From assembly GCA_910586655.1 (NCBI GenBank), contig CAJUIR010000003.1, positions 118,552-182,551 of the forward strand: 64,000 nucleotides of DNA, read 5' to 3'. Shown piece after piece: positions 25,310 to 32,887 of this stretch. This DNA comes from an uncultured Christensenellaceae bacterium. Lineage in GTDB: Bacteria; Bacillota; Clostridia; Christensenellales; Borkfalkiaceae. The notes under the pieces were generated by a model that was given only the letters and a program-made list of their open reading frames with translations, was not told where the DNA came from and searched no databases. Both the position numbers and the translations under genes were made by a program. How positions within the stretch are numbered: the first letter of the stretch is position 1; each line of letters starts with the position of its first letter.

Positions 25310-26503
25310 ATGAAAATATTAGTCATCAATGCCGGAAGTTCTTCGCTGAAATATCAACTCATCGATATGGCGAACGAACAGGTAATTGCAAAGGGTACGT
25401 GCGAACGCATCGGAATTTCGGGCGGGAAACTGACCCATAAAGCGAACGGAAAAGAATTCGTGGTGGAGCGCGAACTTCCCAATCATACCGAGGCGATCTC
25501 ACTGGTTCTGGGCGAATTGGTCGACAAAGAAGCGGGCGTCATTGCTTCGATGGATGAAATCGATGCGGTAGGACATCGCGTCGTCGCTTCGGGCGAGGCG
25601 TTCACGCAGACGACGCTTGTGACCGACGAAACAATGCGTCTGATGGAAGAGATCAAAGAACTTGCGCCGTTACATAACCCTGCCGCGATTTTGGGTGTCA
25701 ACGCCTGCCGTGCGGTCATGCCCGACAAGAAAATGGCGCTCGTATTCGACACGTCGTTTCATCAGACCATGCCCGACTACGCGAAATTGTACGCCGTGGA
25801 TTACGAGGACTATCAGAAATACAAGGTGCGCAGATACGGCGCGCATGGCACCTCGCATAAATTCGTAGCGGGCGCGGCGGCGGAATACCTGAAAAAGAAG
25901 CCCGAAGAATTGAAGATCATCACCTGTCATCTGGGGAACGGTTCTTCCATTTCTGCCGTGGACGGCGGGAAATGTATCGATACGTCCATGGGATTCACGC
26001 CGCTTGCAGGGGTTCCCATGGGAACGCGCAGCGGCGATATCGACGTGGCGGCGATTGAATTTTTGTGCCGCAAAAAAGGCATGAGCATGGAGGAAGGGCT
26101 TGCGTATCTGAATAAAAAGAGTGGAATGCTCGGAATTTCGGGCGTGTCTTCCGATTTCCGCGATCTTTGCAAAGCGAGCGACGAGGGAAATTACCGCGCT
26201 GATTTGGCGCTCAAAATGTTTGCGTACAGTTGTAAAAAATACGTCGGAGCATACATGGCGGCGCTCGGCGGACTGGACGTGATCGTATTTACCGCGGGCG
26301 TGGGCGAAAATACGCCGACCGTTCGCGCAGACGTGGTGAGCGGTCTGGAACAGTTCGGAATCGTACTCGATCCCGAAAAAAACAGGTTGAAAAACGACGG
26401 CAGCATCCACGATATTTCGGCTGAGAATTCCAAGGTCAAGATCCTGATCATTCCCACCAACGAAGAACTCGTGATCGCGCGGGAAACGGCGGCGCTTCTT
26501 TAA
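25310..26503 (+). CDS. ackA: Acetate kinase
   Basis: 397 residues beginning MKILVINAGSSSLKYQLIDM, the first acetate kinase signature; HRVVASG, DTSFHQTMP and HLGNGSS motifs follow in order, with the catalytic arginine in RRYGAHGTSHK. It makes ATP from acetyl phosphate and ADP, ending the acetate pathway begun by Pta. TTAGGAGAA precedes the ATG. Confidence 0.97.
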   Translation: MKILVINAGSSSLKYQLIDMANEQVIAKGTCERIGISGGKLTHKANGKEFVVERELPNHTEAISLVLGELVDKEAGVIASMDEIDAVGHRVVASGEAFTQTTLVTDETMRLMEEIKELAPLHNPAAILGVNACRAVMPDKKMALVFDTSFHQTMPDYAKLYAVDYEDYQKYKVRRYGAHGTSHKFVAGAAAEYLKKKPEELKIITCHLGNGSSISAVDGGKCIDTSMGFTPLAGVPMGTRSGDIDVAAIEFLCRKKGMSMEEGLAYLNKKSGMLGISGVSSDFRDLCKASDEGNYRADLALKMFAYSCKKYVGAYMAALGGLDVIVFTAGVGENTPTVRADVVSGLEQFGIVLDPEKNRLKNDGSIHDISAENSKVKILIIPTNEELVIARETAALL

Positions 26504-26538
26504 TTTTCAAAAATCTTTTTTGCAGACGCGAAAAAAGA

Positions 26539-26567
26539 TTGACAAACGCGCCGAAATATCCTATACT
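26539..26567 (+). promoter_or_regulatory. Promoter of yceD-rpmF, very short leader
   Basis: TTGACA 26539-26544, 17 bases, TATACT 26562-26567. The start codon at 26579 is only 11 bases after the -10 box, so the leader would be about five bases. Confidence 0.75.
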
Positions 26568-26578
26568 TTTGCAAGGTA

Positions 26579-26986
26579 ATGATTCCGAGAATAGACGTTC
26601 GCGGTTTGGCGGCGAAAAAACAAGTTACGGGAGAACTTCTTTTCGAGTTCGAAGCGGTCGATTTGCTCGACATTCCGTTTATGGAATTTTCTTCGCCCGT
26701 GCAGGCGGCGGCGGATTACGAGATATTCGCGGATAATAAGGTAGAAGTGCGTTTGCGCTTGACGTTTACGTTACAGGGTTCCTGTTCGCGGTGTTTGGCC
26801 GAAACGGAACAAACTTTTACGGAAACTGCGTTCGGGTTATTCGAACAGGGCGAGGGCGACGGCGAAAGTTACGGATATCTGCATTTTGCAGACCTTACCG
26901 AATTCGTACGAGATTCGCTTGCATTTGCGCTTCCCGCCAAGGTTCTCTGTAACGGGTGCCGGAACTCAGACGGAGAAAATGAATAA
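26579..26986 (+). CDS. yceD: YceD family protein (DUF177)
   Basis: 135 residues. Two cysteine pairs, SCSRCLAETEQTF near residue 65-75 and LCNGCRN near the end, match the DUF177 family, which almost always precedes rpmF and is linked to 23S rRNA and ribosome maturation. There is essentially no room for a Shine-Dalgarno site in the predicted transcript. rpmF follows 22 bases downstream. Confidence 0.85.
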   Translation: MIPRIDVRGLAAKKQVTGELLFEFEAVDLLDIPFMEFSSPVQAAADYEIFADNKVEVRLRLTFTLQGSCSRCLAETEQTFTETAFGLFEQGEGDGESYGYLHFADLTEFVRDSLAFALPAKVLCNGCRNSDGENE

Positions 26987-27008
26987 AAGCAAAAAGAGGT
27001 GTTAAACA

Positions 27009-27197
27009 ATGGCTGTACCTAAGGGAAAACAATCGAAGAGCAGAACGAATAAACGCTTTGCAAATTACAAGGCAACTGCGGCAACGCTGGTGGAATGCCC
27101 TCATTGTCATGAACTGAAAGAATCGCACAGAGTGTGCGGAAACTGCGGCTACTACGACGGCAAAGAAGTCGTAGCACAAAAAGAAGAAAAGAACTGA
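27009..27197 (+). CDS. rpmF: 50S ribosomal protein bL32, zinc-binding type
   Basis: 62 residues beginning MAVPKGKQSKSRTNKRFANY. CPHC and CGNC form the zinc ribbon. AAAGAGGTG precedes the ATG. The yceD-rpmF pair is widely conserved; the plsX-fapR genes that often follow are absent here. Confidence 0.97.
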   Translation: MAVPKGKQSKSRTNKRFANYKATAATLVECPHCHELKESHRVCGNCGYYDGKEVVAQKEEKN

Positions 27198-27211
27198 TTT
27201 GATTCGACTTG

Positions 27212-27241
27212 AAAAGCGGACGGGTATCGTCCGCTTTTTTC
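27212..27241 (+). terminator. Terminator of yceD-rpmF
   Basis: AGCGGAC (27215-27221), seven-base loop, GTCCGCT (27229-27235), then six T. Confidence 0.9.
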
Positions 27242-27254
27242 TGTGCAAAAAAAC

Positions 27255-27283
27255 TTGACAATTCATGGCTCGGATGATACAAT
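27255..27283 (+). promoter_or_regulatory. Promoter of csoR-copA
   Basis: TTGACA 27255-27260, 17 bases, TACAAT 27278-27283. The transcription start would fall inside or at the edge of the palindromic operator that begins five bases later. Confidence 0.8.
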
Positions 27284-27287
27284 CAAG

Positions 27288-27304
27288 ATACCCCCATGGG
27301 GTAT
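27288..27304. promoter_or_regulatory. CsoR operator
   Basis: ATACCCC-CAT-GGGGTAT is a 17-base inverted repeat immediately downstream of the -10 box. It matches the GC-rich TACCCC...GGGGTA type of CsoR operator, and the gene for a CsoR regulator starts 21 bases further on. Copper would release CsoR and open the operon. Confidence 0.85.
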
Positions 27305-27324
27305 ATAAAAAGGGAGTTATAAAA

Positions 27325-27618
27325 ATGGCGGATTGTTGCAATCATAAAAAGAAGATGCGATCAAGCGAGGAAAAGAAGGAAATCACATCTCGGCTCAACC
27401 GCATTGCGGGGCAGGTGCAGGGCATCAAAAAAATGATCGAGGAAGACCGTTATTGCGACGAAGTGTTGACGCAACTCGCTTCGGTCGATAAAGCGGTAAA
27501 ATCACTTTCGGCGTTGGTGCTGGAAGCACATATGCACACTTGCGTTGTAGAGCATATTCTGGCGGGCGAGACGCAGATCGTAGACGAAGTGGTGCAATTA
27601 TTTAAGAGGTATCAATGA
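27325..27618 (+). CDS. csoR: Copper-sensing repressor CsoR
   Basis: 97 residues, all-helical DUF156 protein. The Cu(I) ligands C44, H69 and C73 have exactly the spacing of known CsoR proteins. An extra N-terminal CCNH may also bind metal. CsoR represses its own operon without copper. AGGGAG precedes ATG 27325. The stop overlaps the copA start (ATGA). Confidence 0.93.
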   Translation: MADCCNHKKKMRSSEEKKEITSRLNRIAGQVQGIKKMIEEDRYCDEVLTQLASVDKAVKSLSALVLEAHMHTCVVEHILAGETQIVDEVVQLFKRYQ

Positions 27619-30044
27619 AACGTAAATTTTCAGTCAGCGGAATGACGTGCGCGGCTTGCTCGTCGGGCATCGAGCGCACGGTTAAAAAACTGGACGGCGT
27701 AAATGCCTGCACGGTTTCGTTGTTGGACGAAAGCATGGAAACGGATTATGACGAAACCGTACTTTCCGAAACGGAGATCGTTTCGGCGGTAAAGTCGCTC
27801 GGTTACGGGATCGGCGAATACGGCAAACAGGCGCAGGTCAAACAAAGGGGACTTTCCCTGTGGGTGCGCTTTCTTATTTCCGCCGCTTTGCTGTTGCCAG
27901 AAATGTATCTTGCCATGGGGCACATGATCTCGGAAAGCATCGTACCGCACGGTTGGTGGAACTACGCTTTTCAGATCGCGCTTACGTTTGCAATCCTTGC
28001 CGTCAACTATCAATTTTTTATCAGCGGCGTGCGGTCGGCTCTGAAACTCGTTCCCAATATGGATACGCTCATCGTGCTGGGTGCGGGCGTTTCGTTTGTT
28101 TACAGTCTGGTCACCGTATCGCTCGACGCGACTTCTCAAAGTCTGTTTTTTGAGTCCGCGGCAATGATCGTGACACTTGTGTGTCTTGGGAAATGGCTCG
28201 AAGAACGCAGTAAAAAACGCACGGGAAAGGAAGTGGAAAAATTGCTTTCCCTCGCGCCCGATACGGTTACGGTCGAGCGCGGCGGAAGGGCGGTTAGCGT
28301 TCCGCTTTCGGAAGTAGGGCAAGGCGACATCGTCATAGTCCGTCAGGGGGAAGCAGTCGCGGTAGACGGCGAGGTCGTCGAGGGACACGCGTTTGTAGAC
28401 CAATCCGCGGTCACGGGCGAAAGTCTGCCTGTCGAATTTACAGCCGCAAGCCGCGCGGTCAGCGCCTGTATTGTGAAAAGCGGCTATCTGAAAATCAAAG
28501 CCGAAAAAGTGGGCGAAGATACCGTGCTTTCGGGCATTATCCGAATGGTAAAGAACGCCGGCGCCAGTAAAGCGCCCATTCAGAAGTTTGCCGACAAAAT
28601 TGCGGCGGTGTTCGTGCCGATCGTGCTTGCCATCGCATTAGGAATCTTTCTGATCTGGATCCTGACCACGCGCGATACGGCGCAGTCGTTCAATTACGCC
28701 GTCAGCGTGATCGTGATTTCCTGTCCCTGCGCGTTGGGACTTGCGACGCCCGTCGCGGTCATGGCGGCAATGGGACGCGGCGCGTCGATGGGCGTATTGT
28801 TCAAAAGCGCAGAATCGTTACAGCGCGCAGCGAACGTGGGGATTGCAATGCTCGATAAAACGGCGACGATCACGCAGGGAAAACCGCAAGTGGTATATTT
28901 TGAAAGCGAAATCGACGAAACGGAAGCCAAAAAGATCGCTTATGCTTTGGAGAGCAAACTCAATCATCCGCTCGCACAGTGTATCGCGTCTTATTGCGGC
29001 GCGGGCGACGCGGTAGCCGAACAAGTCGAATACCTGATCGGGCAGGGCGCGCGCGGAGAAATCGGCGGAAAGAGTTATTATCTGGGCAACGCCAATCTGA
29101 TGCAGCGGTCGGGCGTAAAATTCGAGGAAAAATTATCGCTCTATGAAACGCTCTCACAGCAGGGAAAAACCGTGTTGTTTCTGTCGGACGGAACAAAAAT
29201 CCTTGCACTGCTTGCCTTGGCGGATACGCTGAAAGAGGGCAGCAGAGAAGCGGTATCGGAACTTTGCAGTCTGAATATCCTTCCCGTCATGCTTACGGGA
29301 GACAATCGGGACGTGGCGAATTATATCGCTGCCGAGGCGGGGATCCCGCATGAAGGTTTGGTATTTGCCGAAATGCTGCCCGAAGACAAACTGGAAGCGG
29401 TCAAGCGGCAACGGGAACAATTTGCCGCGCAGGCGGGGCGTACTGCCCGCGGCGTCGCCATGGTGGGCGACGGGATCAACGATTCTCCCGCGCTGAAAGA
29501 AGCGGACGTGGGAATCGCAATGGGGAACGGGACGGACGTTGCCATCGAAAGCGCGGACGTCGTGCTTGTCAGCGGCGATTTGCGCGCGCTGCCGCGCGCA
29601 TTCCGTCTTGCGAAGAAAACCATGCGCATTATGAAATTGAACTTATTCTGGGCGTTCTTTTATAATTGCGCGGGGATCCCTTTGGCGGCGGGCGCATTCG
29701 CATGGGCGGGCGTTTCGCTCAATCCCATGATCGCGGCGGCTTGTATGTGCCTTTCGTCGCTGTTCGTAGTGGGGAACGCGTTGCGTATCACGTTCTTTCT
29801 AAGAGAGAAAAAACAAAAAAAGGAGGCTATCGCCATGAAAAAAATATTAAAAGTGAAGGGAATGATGTGCGGACACTGCGTGAAACACGTTACCGACGCG
29901 CTTTCCGCAGTCGAAGGGGTGACGTCAGTGGAAGTCAATCTGAAAAAAGGCCGCGCCGTGGTCGCGTTGGGTGCGGAAGTCCCGAACGAAGTTTTAATCG
30001 CCGCCGTGAAAGAAGCGGGATACGATGCGATCGAATCGGAGTGA
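27615..30044 (+). CDS. copA: Copper-exporting P1B-type ATPase with fused C-terminal CopZ domain
   Basis: 809 residues. Order: an HMA domain with CAAC (C12, C15), eight membrane helices, the TGES actuator motif, the CPC ion motif (C370-P371-C372), the phosphorylation site, HP motif, GDGINDSPAL hinge and a second HMA domain (C752, C755) at the end. It pumps Cu(I) out of the cell. Two oddities: the otherwise invariant DKTGT reads DKTAT (D414, A417), and the last 69 residues have their own AGGAGG and ATG at 29821-29837, so a free CopZ-like chaperone may also be made. Confidence 0.93.
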   Translation: MKRKFSVSGMTCAACSSGIERTVKKLDGVNACTVSLLDESMETDYDETVLSETEIVSAVKSLGYGIGEYGKQAQVKQRGLSLWVRFLISAALLLPEMYLAMGHMISESIVPHGWWNYAFQIALTFAILAVNYQFFISGVRSALKLVPNMDTLIVLGAGVSFVYSLVTVSLDATSQSLFFESAAMIVTLVCLGKWLEERSKKRTGKEVEKLLSLAPDTVTVERGGRAVSVPLSEVGQGDIVIVRQGEAVAVDGEVVEGHAFVDQSAVTGESLPVEFTAASRAVSACIVKSGYLKIKAEKVGEDTVLSGIIRMVKNAGASKAPIQKFADKIAAVFVPIVLAIALGIFLIWILTTRDTAQSFNYAVSVIVISCPCALGLATPVAVMAAMGRGASMGVLFKSAESLQRAANVGIAMLDKTATITQGKPQVVYFESEIDETEAKKIAYALESKLNHPLAQCIASYCGAGDAVAEQVEYLIGQGARGEIGGKSYYLGNANLMQRSGVKFEEKLSLYETLSQQGKTVLFLSDGTKILALLALADTLKEGSREAVSELCSLNILPVMLTGDNRDVANYIAAEAGIPHEGLVFAEMLPEDKLEAVKRQREQFAAQAGRTARGVAMVGDGINDSPALKEADVGIAMGNGTDVAIESADVVLVSGDLRALPRAFRLAKKTMRIMKLNLFWAFFYNCAGIPLAAGAFAWAGVSLNPMIAAACMCLSSLFVVGNALRITFFLREKKQKKEAIAMKKILKVKGMMCGHCVKHVTDALSAVEGVTSVEVNLKKGRAVVALGAEVPNEVLIAAVKEAGYDAIESE
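29835..30044 (+). CDS. Possible internal translation product: CopZ-like copper chaperone
   Basis: Within copA and in the same frame, AGGAGG (29821-29826) lies eight bases before ATG 29835. Translation from there yields 69 residues starting MKKILKVKGMMCGHC, a complete heavy-metal-associated domain of normal CopZ size. It is preceded by an A-rich stretch coding for a charged linker. Two independent readings are possible: an ordinary fusion whose SD is a relic of a once separate copZ, or dual production of fused and free chaperone. Confidence 0.5.
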   Translation: MKKILKVKGMMCGHCVKHVTDALSAVEGVTSVEVNLKKGRAVVALGAEVPNEVLIAAVKEAGYDAIESE

Positions 30045-30053
30045 TCGGACAAA

Positions 30054-30092
30054 ATAAAAAAAACCGCTCATTACAACGAGCGGTTTTTTTTA
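30054..30092. terminator. Bidirectional terminator between copA and the opposing small gene
   Basis: AACCGCTC (30062-30069) and GAGCGGTT (30078-30085) are flanked by A-rich sequence on the left and T-rich on the right. Confidence 0.88.
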
Positions 30093-30094
30093 TA

Positions 30095-30307
30095 TTATTT
30101 CTTAGTCTTGTGCTGTTTGATCTGCTCGATGATGCCGGACAATTCATTGAAAATCATATTGATATGCTTGCCGTATAATTCATATGTCGGGTAAACCTTG
30201 CGGTATTCGTTGACGAGAATCATCCCTTTCATATAGAGTTGTTGCAGTTCGTCGTCGCAGTTGTTCACGTCTTCCATGTTGAAGTCCAATCCTTCGGTAA
30301 TATCCAT
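30095..30307 (-). CDS. Small conserved-looking protein of unknown function (70 residues)
   Basis: 70 residues, acidic at the start (MDITEGLDFNMEDVNNCDDE) and predicted helical after that, with a lysine-rich end. No family is recognised and there is no signal or membrane segment. GGAGGAG (30321-30315) precedes the ATG. The gene stands directly behind a structured leader ending in an intrinsic terminator, so its expression is probably controlled by attenuation. Confidence 0.7.
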   Translation of the reverse strand: MDITEGLDFNMEDVNNCDDELQQLYMKGMILVNEYRKVYPTYELYGKHINMIFNELSGIIEQIKQHKTKK

Positions 30308-30323
30308 TTTGTTTCTCCTCCGT

Positions 30324-30490
30324 AAAAATTTAAAATAAATGCGTCTCCGTCGGAGACGCATCCATCAGCCGTACTCCATTGTTGCAACACAATCTTTTCG
30401 TATGAGAATACTTTAAAGGAGAGTTCGGCCAAATGGCAGATTGATCCTTCAAAGTATTTTCCGTTTTACGAAATTATATAATTGTGTTGC
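30324..30490 (-). ncRNA. Structured leader or small RNA with intrinsic terminator (element 1)
   Basis: Read on the minus strand. The rod has stem P1 GCAACACAAU (30490-30481) with AUUGUGUUGC (30393-30384), an upper part UUUCGUA (30473-30467) with UACGAAA (30402-30396), and a 14-pair stem 30458-30445 with 30420-30407 capped by GCC-AUUU-GGC. About 22 linker bases follow, then a terminator: AUGCGUCUCCG (30361-30351) with CGGAGACGCAU (30349-30339) and a U-rich tail to 30324. GGAG in the linker (about 30375-30372) can pair with CUCC of the terminator arm, an alternative antiterminator. It matches no riboswitch I know. Confidence 0.6.
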
Positions 30491-30497
30491 GGAAAAA

Positions 30498-30526
30498 ATT
30501 ATAGCATAAACCGAAATTTTAGTCAA
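30498..30526 (-). promoter_or_regulatory. Promoter of structured element 1
   Basis: Minus strand TTGACT (30526-30521), 17 bases, TATAAT (30503-30498). The expected start near 30491-30490 is the first base of stem P1. Confidence 0.75.
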
Positions 30527-30656
30527 TGCTTTCTCCCAGAAAAACAATAATGCGACACGCTTTTTCAATATGCGCAACTGTGCAAGCGTTATACTTTCAT
30601 AAAAAGACCTGTGAGACGATTAACCGACCCGATCGGGCGCAGGCAAGGAGGATCGA
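30527..30656. other. Intergenic region upstream of the ArsR-like gene
   Basis: No coding frame with support. A TATACT (30590-30595) could be a -10 box for the ArsR-like gene, but no matching -35 is visible. AAGGAGG at 30645-30651 is the ribosome binding site of that gene. Confidence 0.4.
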
Positions 30657-30995
30657 ATGACGGAGACGTTGCTGCTTGACAAACGCACACAGGGCATGGT
30701 GGAGGGGTATGTGCCCAAAGGAGAACTGCTCGGTTCGCTCGTGCGGTTTTTCTCGATTTTTTCCGATCATACGAGGCTGCGGATCTTAGCCGCGCTCGCG
30801 ATTTCGGAAATGTGCGTGACAGATATTTCACGCGTGCTGGACGTGAACCAGACCACCGTTTCGCATCAACTCAGATTTCTGAAAGACGCGGGGATCGTTC
30901 GGACGGAACGGCACGGAAAAATTATTTTTTATTCTCTGTATAACGAGGTGGTAAACGACGTTCTGTTGAAGGGCGTGGAATTTTTGGGTTACTGA
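30657..30995 (+). CDS. ArsR-family winged-helix transcriptional regulator
   Basis: 112 residues. The winged helix is clear: FSDHTRLRILAALAISEMCV, then VTDISRVLDVNQTTVSHQLRFLKDAGIV (recognition helix) and a GKIIFYSL wing. At the place where metal sensors have ELCVCDL it has only one cysteine (EMCVTDI), so the usual alpha-3 metal site is incomplete and the inducer is unknown. It lies between the structured element 1 and uvrC; no target is evident. Confidence 0.85.
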   Translation: MTETLLLDKRTQGMVEGYVPKGELLGSLVRFFSIFSDHTRLRILAALAISEMCVTDISRVLDVNQTTVSHQLRFLKDAGIVRTERHGKIIFYSLYNEVVNDVLLKGVEFLGY

Positions 30996-31028
30996 GATGC
31001 GGAAGCGCCGAAAAATAAGGTGTTTTTC

Positions 31029-31057
31029 TTGAAAAAACGGCGCGGTTCGTGTATAAT
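31029..31057 (+). promoter_or_regulatory. Promoter of uvrC, leaderless geometry
   Basis: TTGAAA 31029-31034, 17 bases, TATAAT 31052-31057. The predicted start point is 31064, the A of the uvrC start codon. Confidence 0.75.
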
Positions 31058-31063
31058 AAAGAT

Positions 31064-32875
31064 ATGGGAAATAGCGTAATTGCCGAAAAACTGAAACTTC
31101 TGCCTTCGTCTCCCGGGGTGTATATCATGCTGGACGCCGAAGGCACGGTAATTTACGTGGGAAAGGCGCGCGTGCTGAAAAACCGCGTGCGTCAGTATTT
31201 TCAGCATACTCAAAAACCCGTGAAAGTGCAAGCGATGGTCGATTGTATTTCGGACTTTCAGTACGTTGTGACGCCCACCGAGGTCGACGCGCTTGCGCTT
31301 GAAAACACTTACATCAAAAAATATAAACCCAAATACAATATCCTTTTAAAAGACGATAAAACGTATCCCTACATCAAAGTTCATACGCGCGAAGAGTTTC
31401 CGCGCATCTCCGTTACAAGACGGCTGAAAAAGGACGGCAGATATTTCGGCCCATTCATGGGCGGCGTGAACTGTAAAGAGATCGTGGACGTAGCGGCAAA
31501 AGTCTACCATATCCGCACTTGCGGCGTTGCGGTAACGGCGAAGCCCAAAAAACCGTGTCTAAATTATCACCTCGGAAGATGTCTTGCTCCGTGTGCGCAT
31601 ATGATCACGAAAGAGGAGTACGCAAAAAACGTCGAGCGCGTCGTTTCCTTTCTTTCGGGCAATTACGAAGAAGCGGAGCGGATTTTAAAAGAAAAAATGG
31701 CGCGGTTTGCGGAGGAGGAACAGTTCGAACTTGCGCTCGATTACCGAAACAAGATCGAGATGCTCTCCAAATTAAAATTGCGCAGGATCACTTCCATGCC
31801 CAAAGACGTCGACGCGGATATCTGGGCGGTGGCGTCCAACGGACTTTATACCGCCGTCAGCATGCTGGTAACGAGAAACGGCATTATGCGGGGCAGCCGT
31901 ATCTTTGCATTGGAAAACGGCGCGGGCGACGCGGACGAAGGATTTTTAAGTTTTCTCACGCAGTATTATCAGAGCGCGGAAATTCCGCATGAAATTATTT
32001 TAAACGAAGAACTCGACGACGAACTTTTCCGCGTGTACGCGTTTCGTAAGACGGGGCGGAGCCTGATCCTCACAAGACCCAAATTCGGAGTCAAACGCGA
32101 ACTGCTCGATATGGCGGCGGGCAATGCGACCGAATATCTTGAAAAGTCGATTTCGGCGATCCAGCACAAAAACGATATGACGGCGGGCGCATGTGCGCGA
32201 CTTCAAAAATTGTTGGGACTCACAAGATATCCCCGTCGCATGGAGTGCTACGATATTTCCAATATTTCGGGCGTGGATAAAGTGGGTTCGATGGTGGTGT
32301 TTACCGACGGAGAGGCGGATAAAACGCAATACCGTCGGTTCCGCATCAAAACGGTGGAAGGCGCGAACGACTTCGCTTCGTTACAGGAAGTCCTCACGCG
32401 CCGTCTGTCCAAACTCGGCACTGCGGACGAAGGGAAATTCGAAAAACCGCAACTGATTGTCATTGACGGCGGGAAAGGGCAACTTACGGCGGTAAAAGCC
32501 ATTTTCGACGGAATGAACGTCGAAGGGATCGATCTGATCGCGCTTGCCAAACAAGAGGAAGAAATTTATACGCTCTCGGGAGAAGATCCGATCAAAATCG
32601 ACCGCCGCGATTTTGCGTTGAAAATGCTGCAACGCATCCGCGACGAAGCGCACCGTTTCGCGATCACCTATTTCAGAAGTCTGCACGGGAAACGCAATCT
32701 TGCTTCGGTGCTGGAAGAGATCGACGGGATCGGCGCCAAAAAACGCGCCGCGCTGATGAAAAAATTCGGTTCGATCGACGCGGTGATGCGCGCGGATACC
32801 GATGACCTTGCCAAAGCAGAGGGCATCGGAAAAGAACTTGCGGAAAAAATCAAAAAACATTTCGAGGAATTATAA
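31064..32875 (+). CDS. uvrC: Excinuclease ABC subunit C
   Basis: 603 residues, normal for UvrC. The GIY-YIG nuclease (SSPGVYIMLDAEGTVIYVGKA) is at the N-terminus, the UvrB-binding UVR domain in the middle (EEQFELALDYRNKIEML), the RNase H-like second nuclease near YDISNISGVDKVGSMVVF and a helix-hairpin-helix tail at the end. It cuts both sides of a lesion in nucleotide excision repair. A GTG upstream (31049) would place the start inside the -10 box; ATG 31064 is better and would make the mRNA leaderless. Confidence 0.95.
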   Translation: MGNSVIAEKLKLLPSSPGVYIMLDAEGTVIYVGKARVLKNRVRQYFQHTQKPVKVQAMVDCISDFQYVVTPTEVDALALENTYIKKYKPKYNILLKDDKTYPYIKVHTREEFPRISVTRRLKKDGRYFGPFMGGVNCKEIVDVAAKVYHIRTCGVAVTAKPKKPCLNYHLGRCLAPCAHMITKEEYAKNVERVVSFLSGNYEEAERILKEKMARFAEEEQFELALDYRNKIEMLSKLKLRRITSMPKDVDADIWAVASNGLYTAVSMLVTRNGIMRGSRIFALENGAGDADEGFLSFLTQYYQSAEIPHEIILNEELDDELFRVYAFRKTGRSLILTRPKFGVKRELLDMAAGNATEYLEKSISAIQHKNDMTAGACARLQKLLGLTRYPRRMECYDISNISGVDKVGSMVVFTDGEADKTQYRRFRIKTVEGANDFASLQEVLTRRLSKLGTADEGKFEKPQLIVIDGGKGQLTAVKAIFDGMNVEGIDLIALAKQEEEIYTLSGEDPIKIDRRDFALKMLQRIRDEAHRFAITYFRSLHGKRNLASVLEEIDGIGAKKRAALMKKFGSIDAVMRADTDDLAKAEGIGKELAEKIKKHFEEL

Positions 32876-32887
32876 CGGCACAAAAGC

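Noticed and set aside
30324..30490. 6S RNA or SRP RNA as identity of element 1 (and element 2)
   Set aside because: The rods are about 100 bases, too short for typical 6S RNA, and the conserved SRP tetraloop region is absent. The TATAAT-like bulge motif keeps a 6S-like mimic possible but unsupported.
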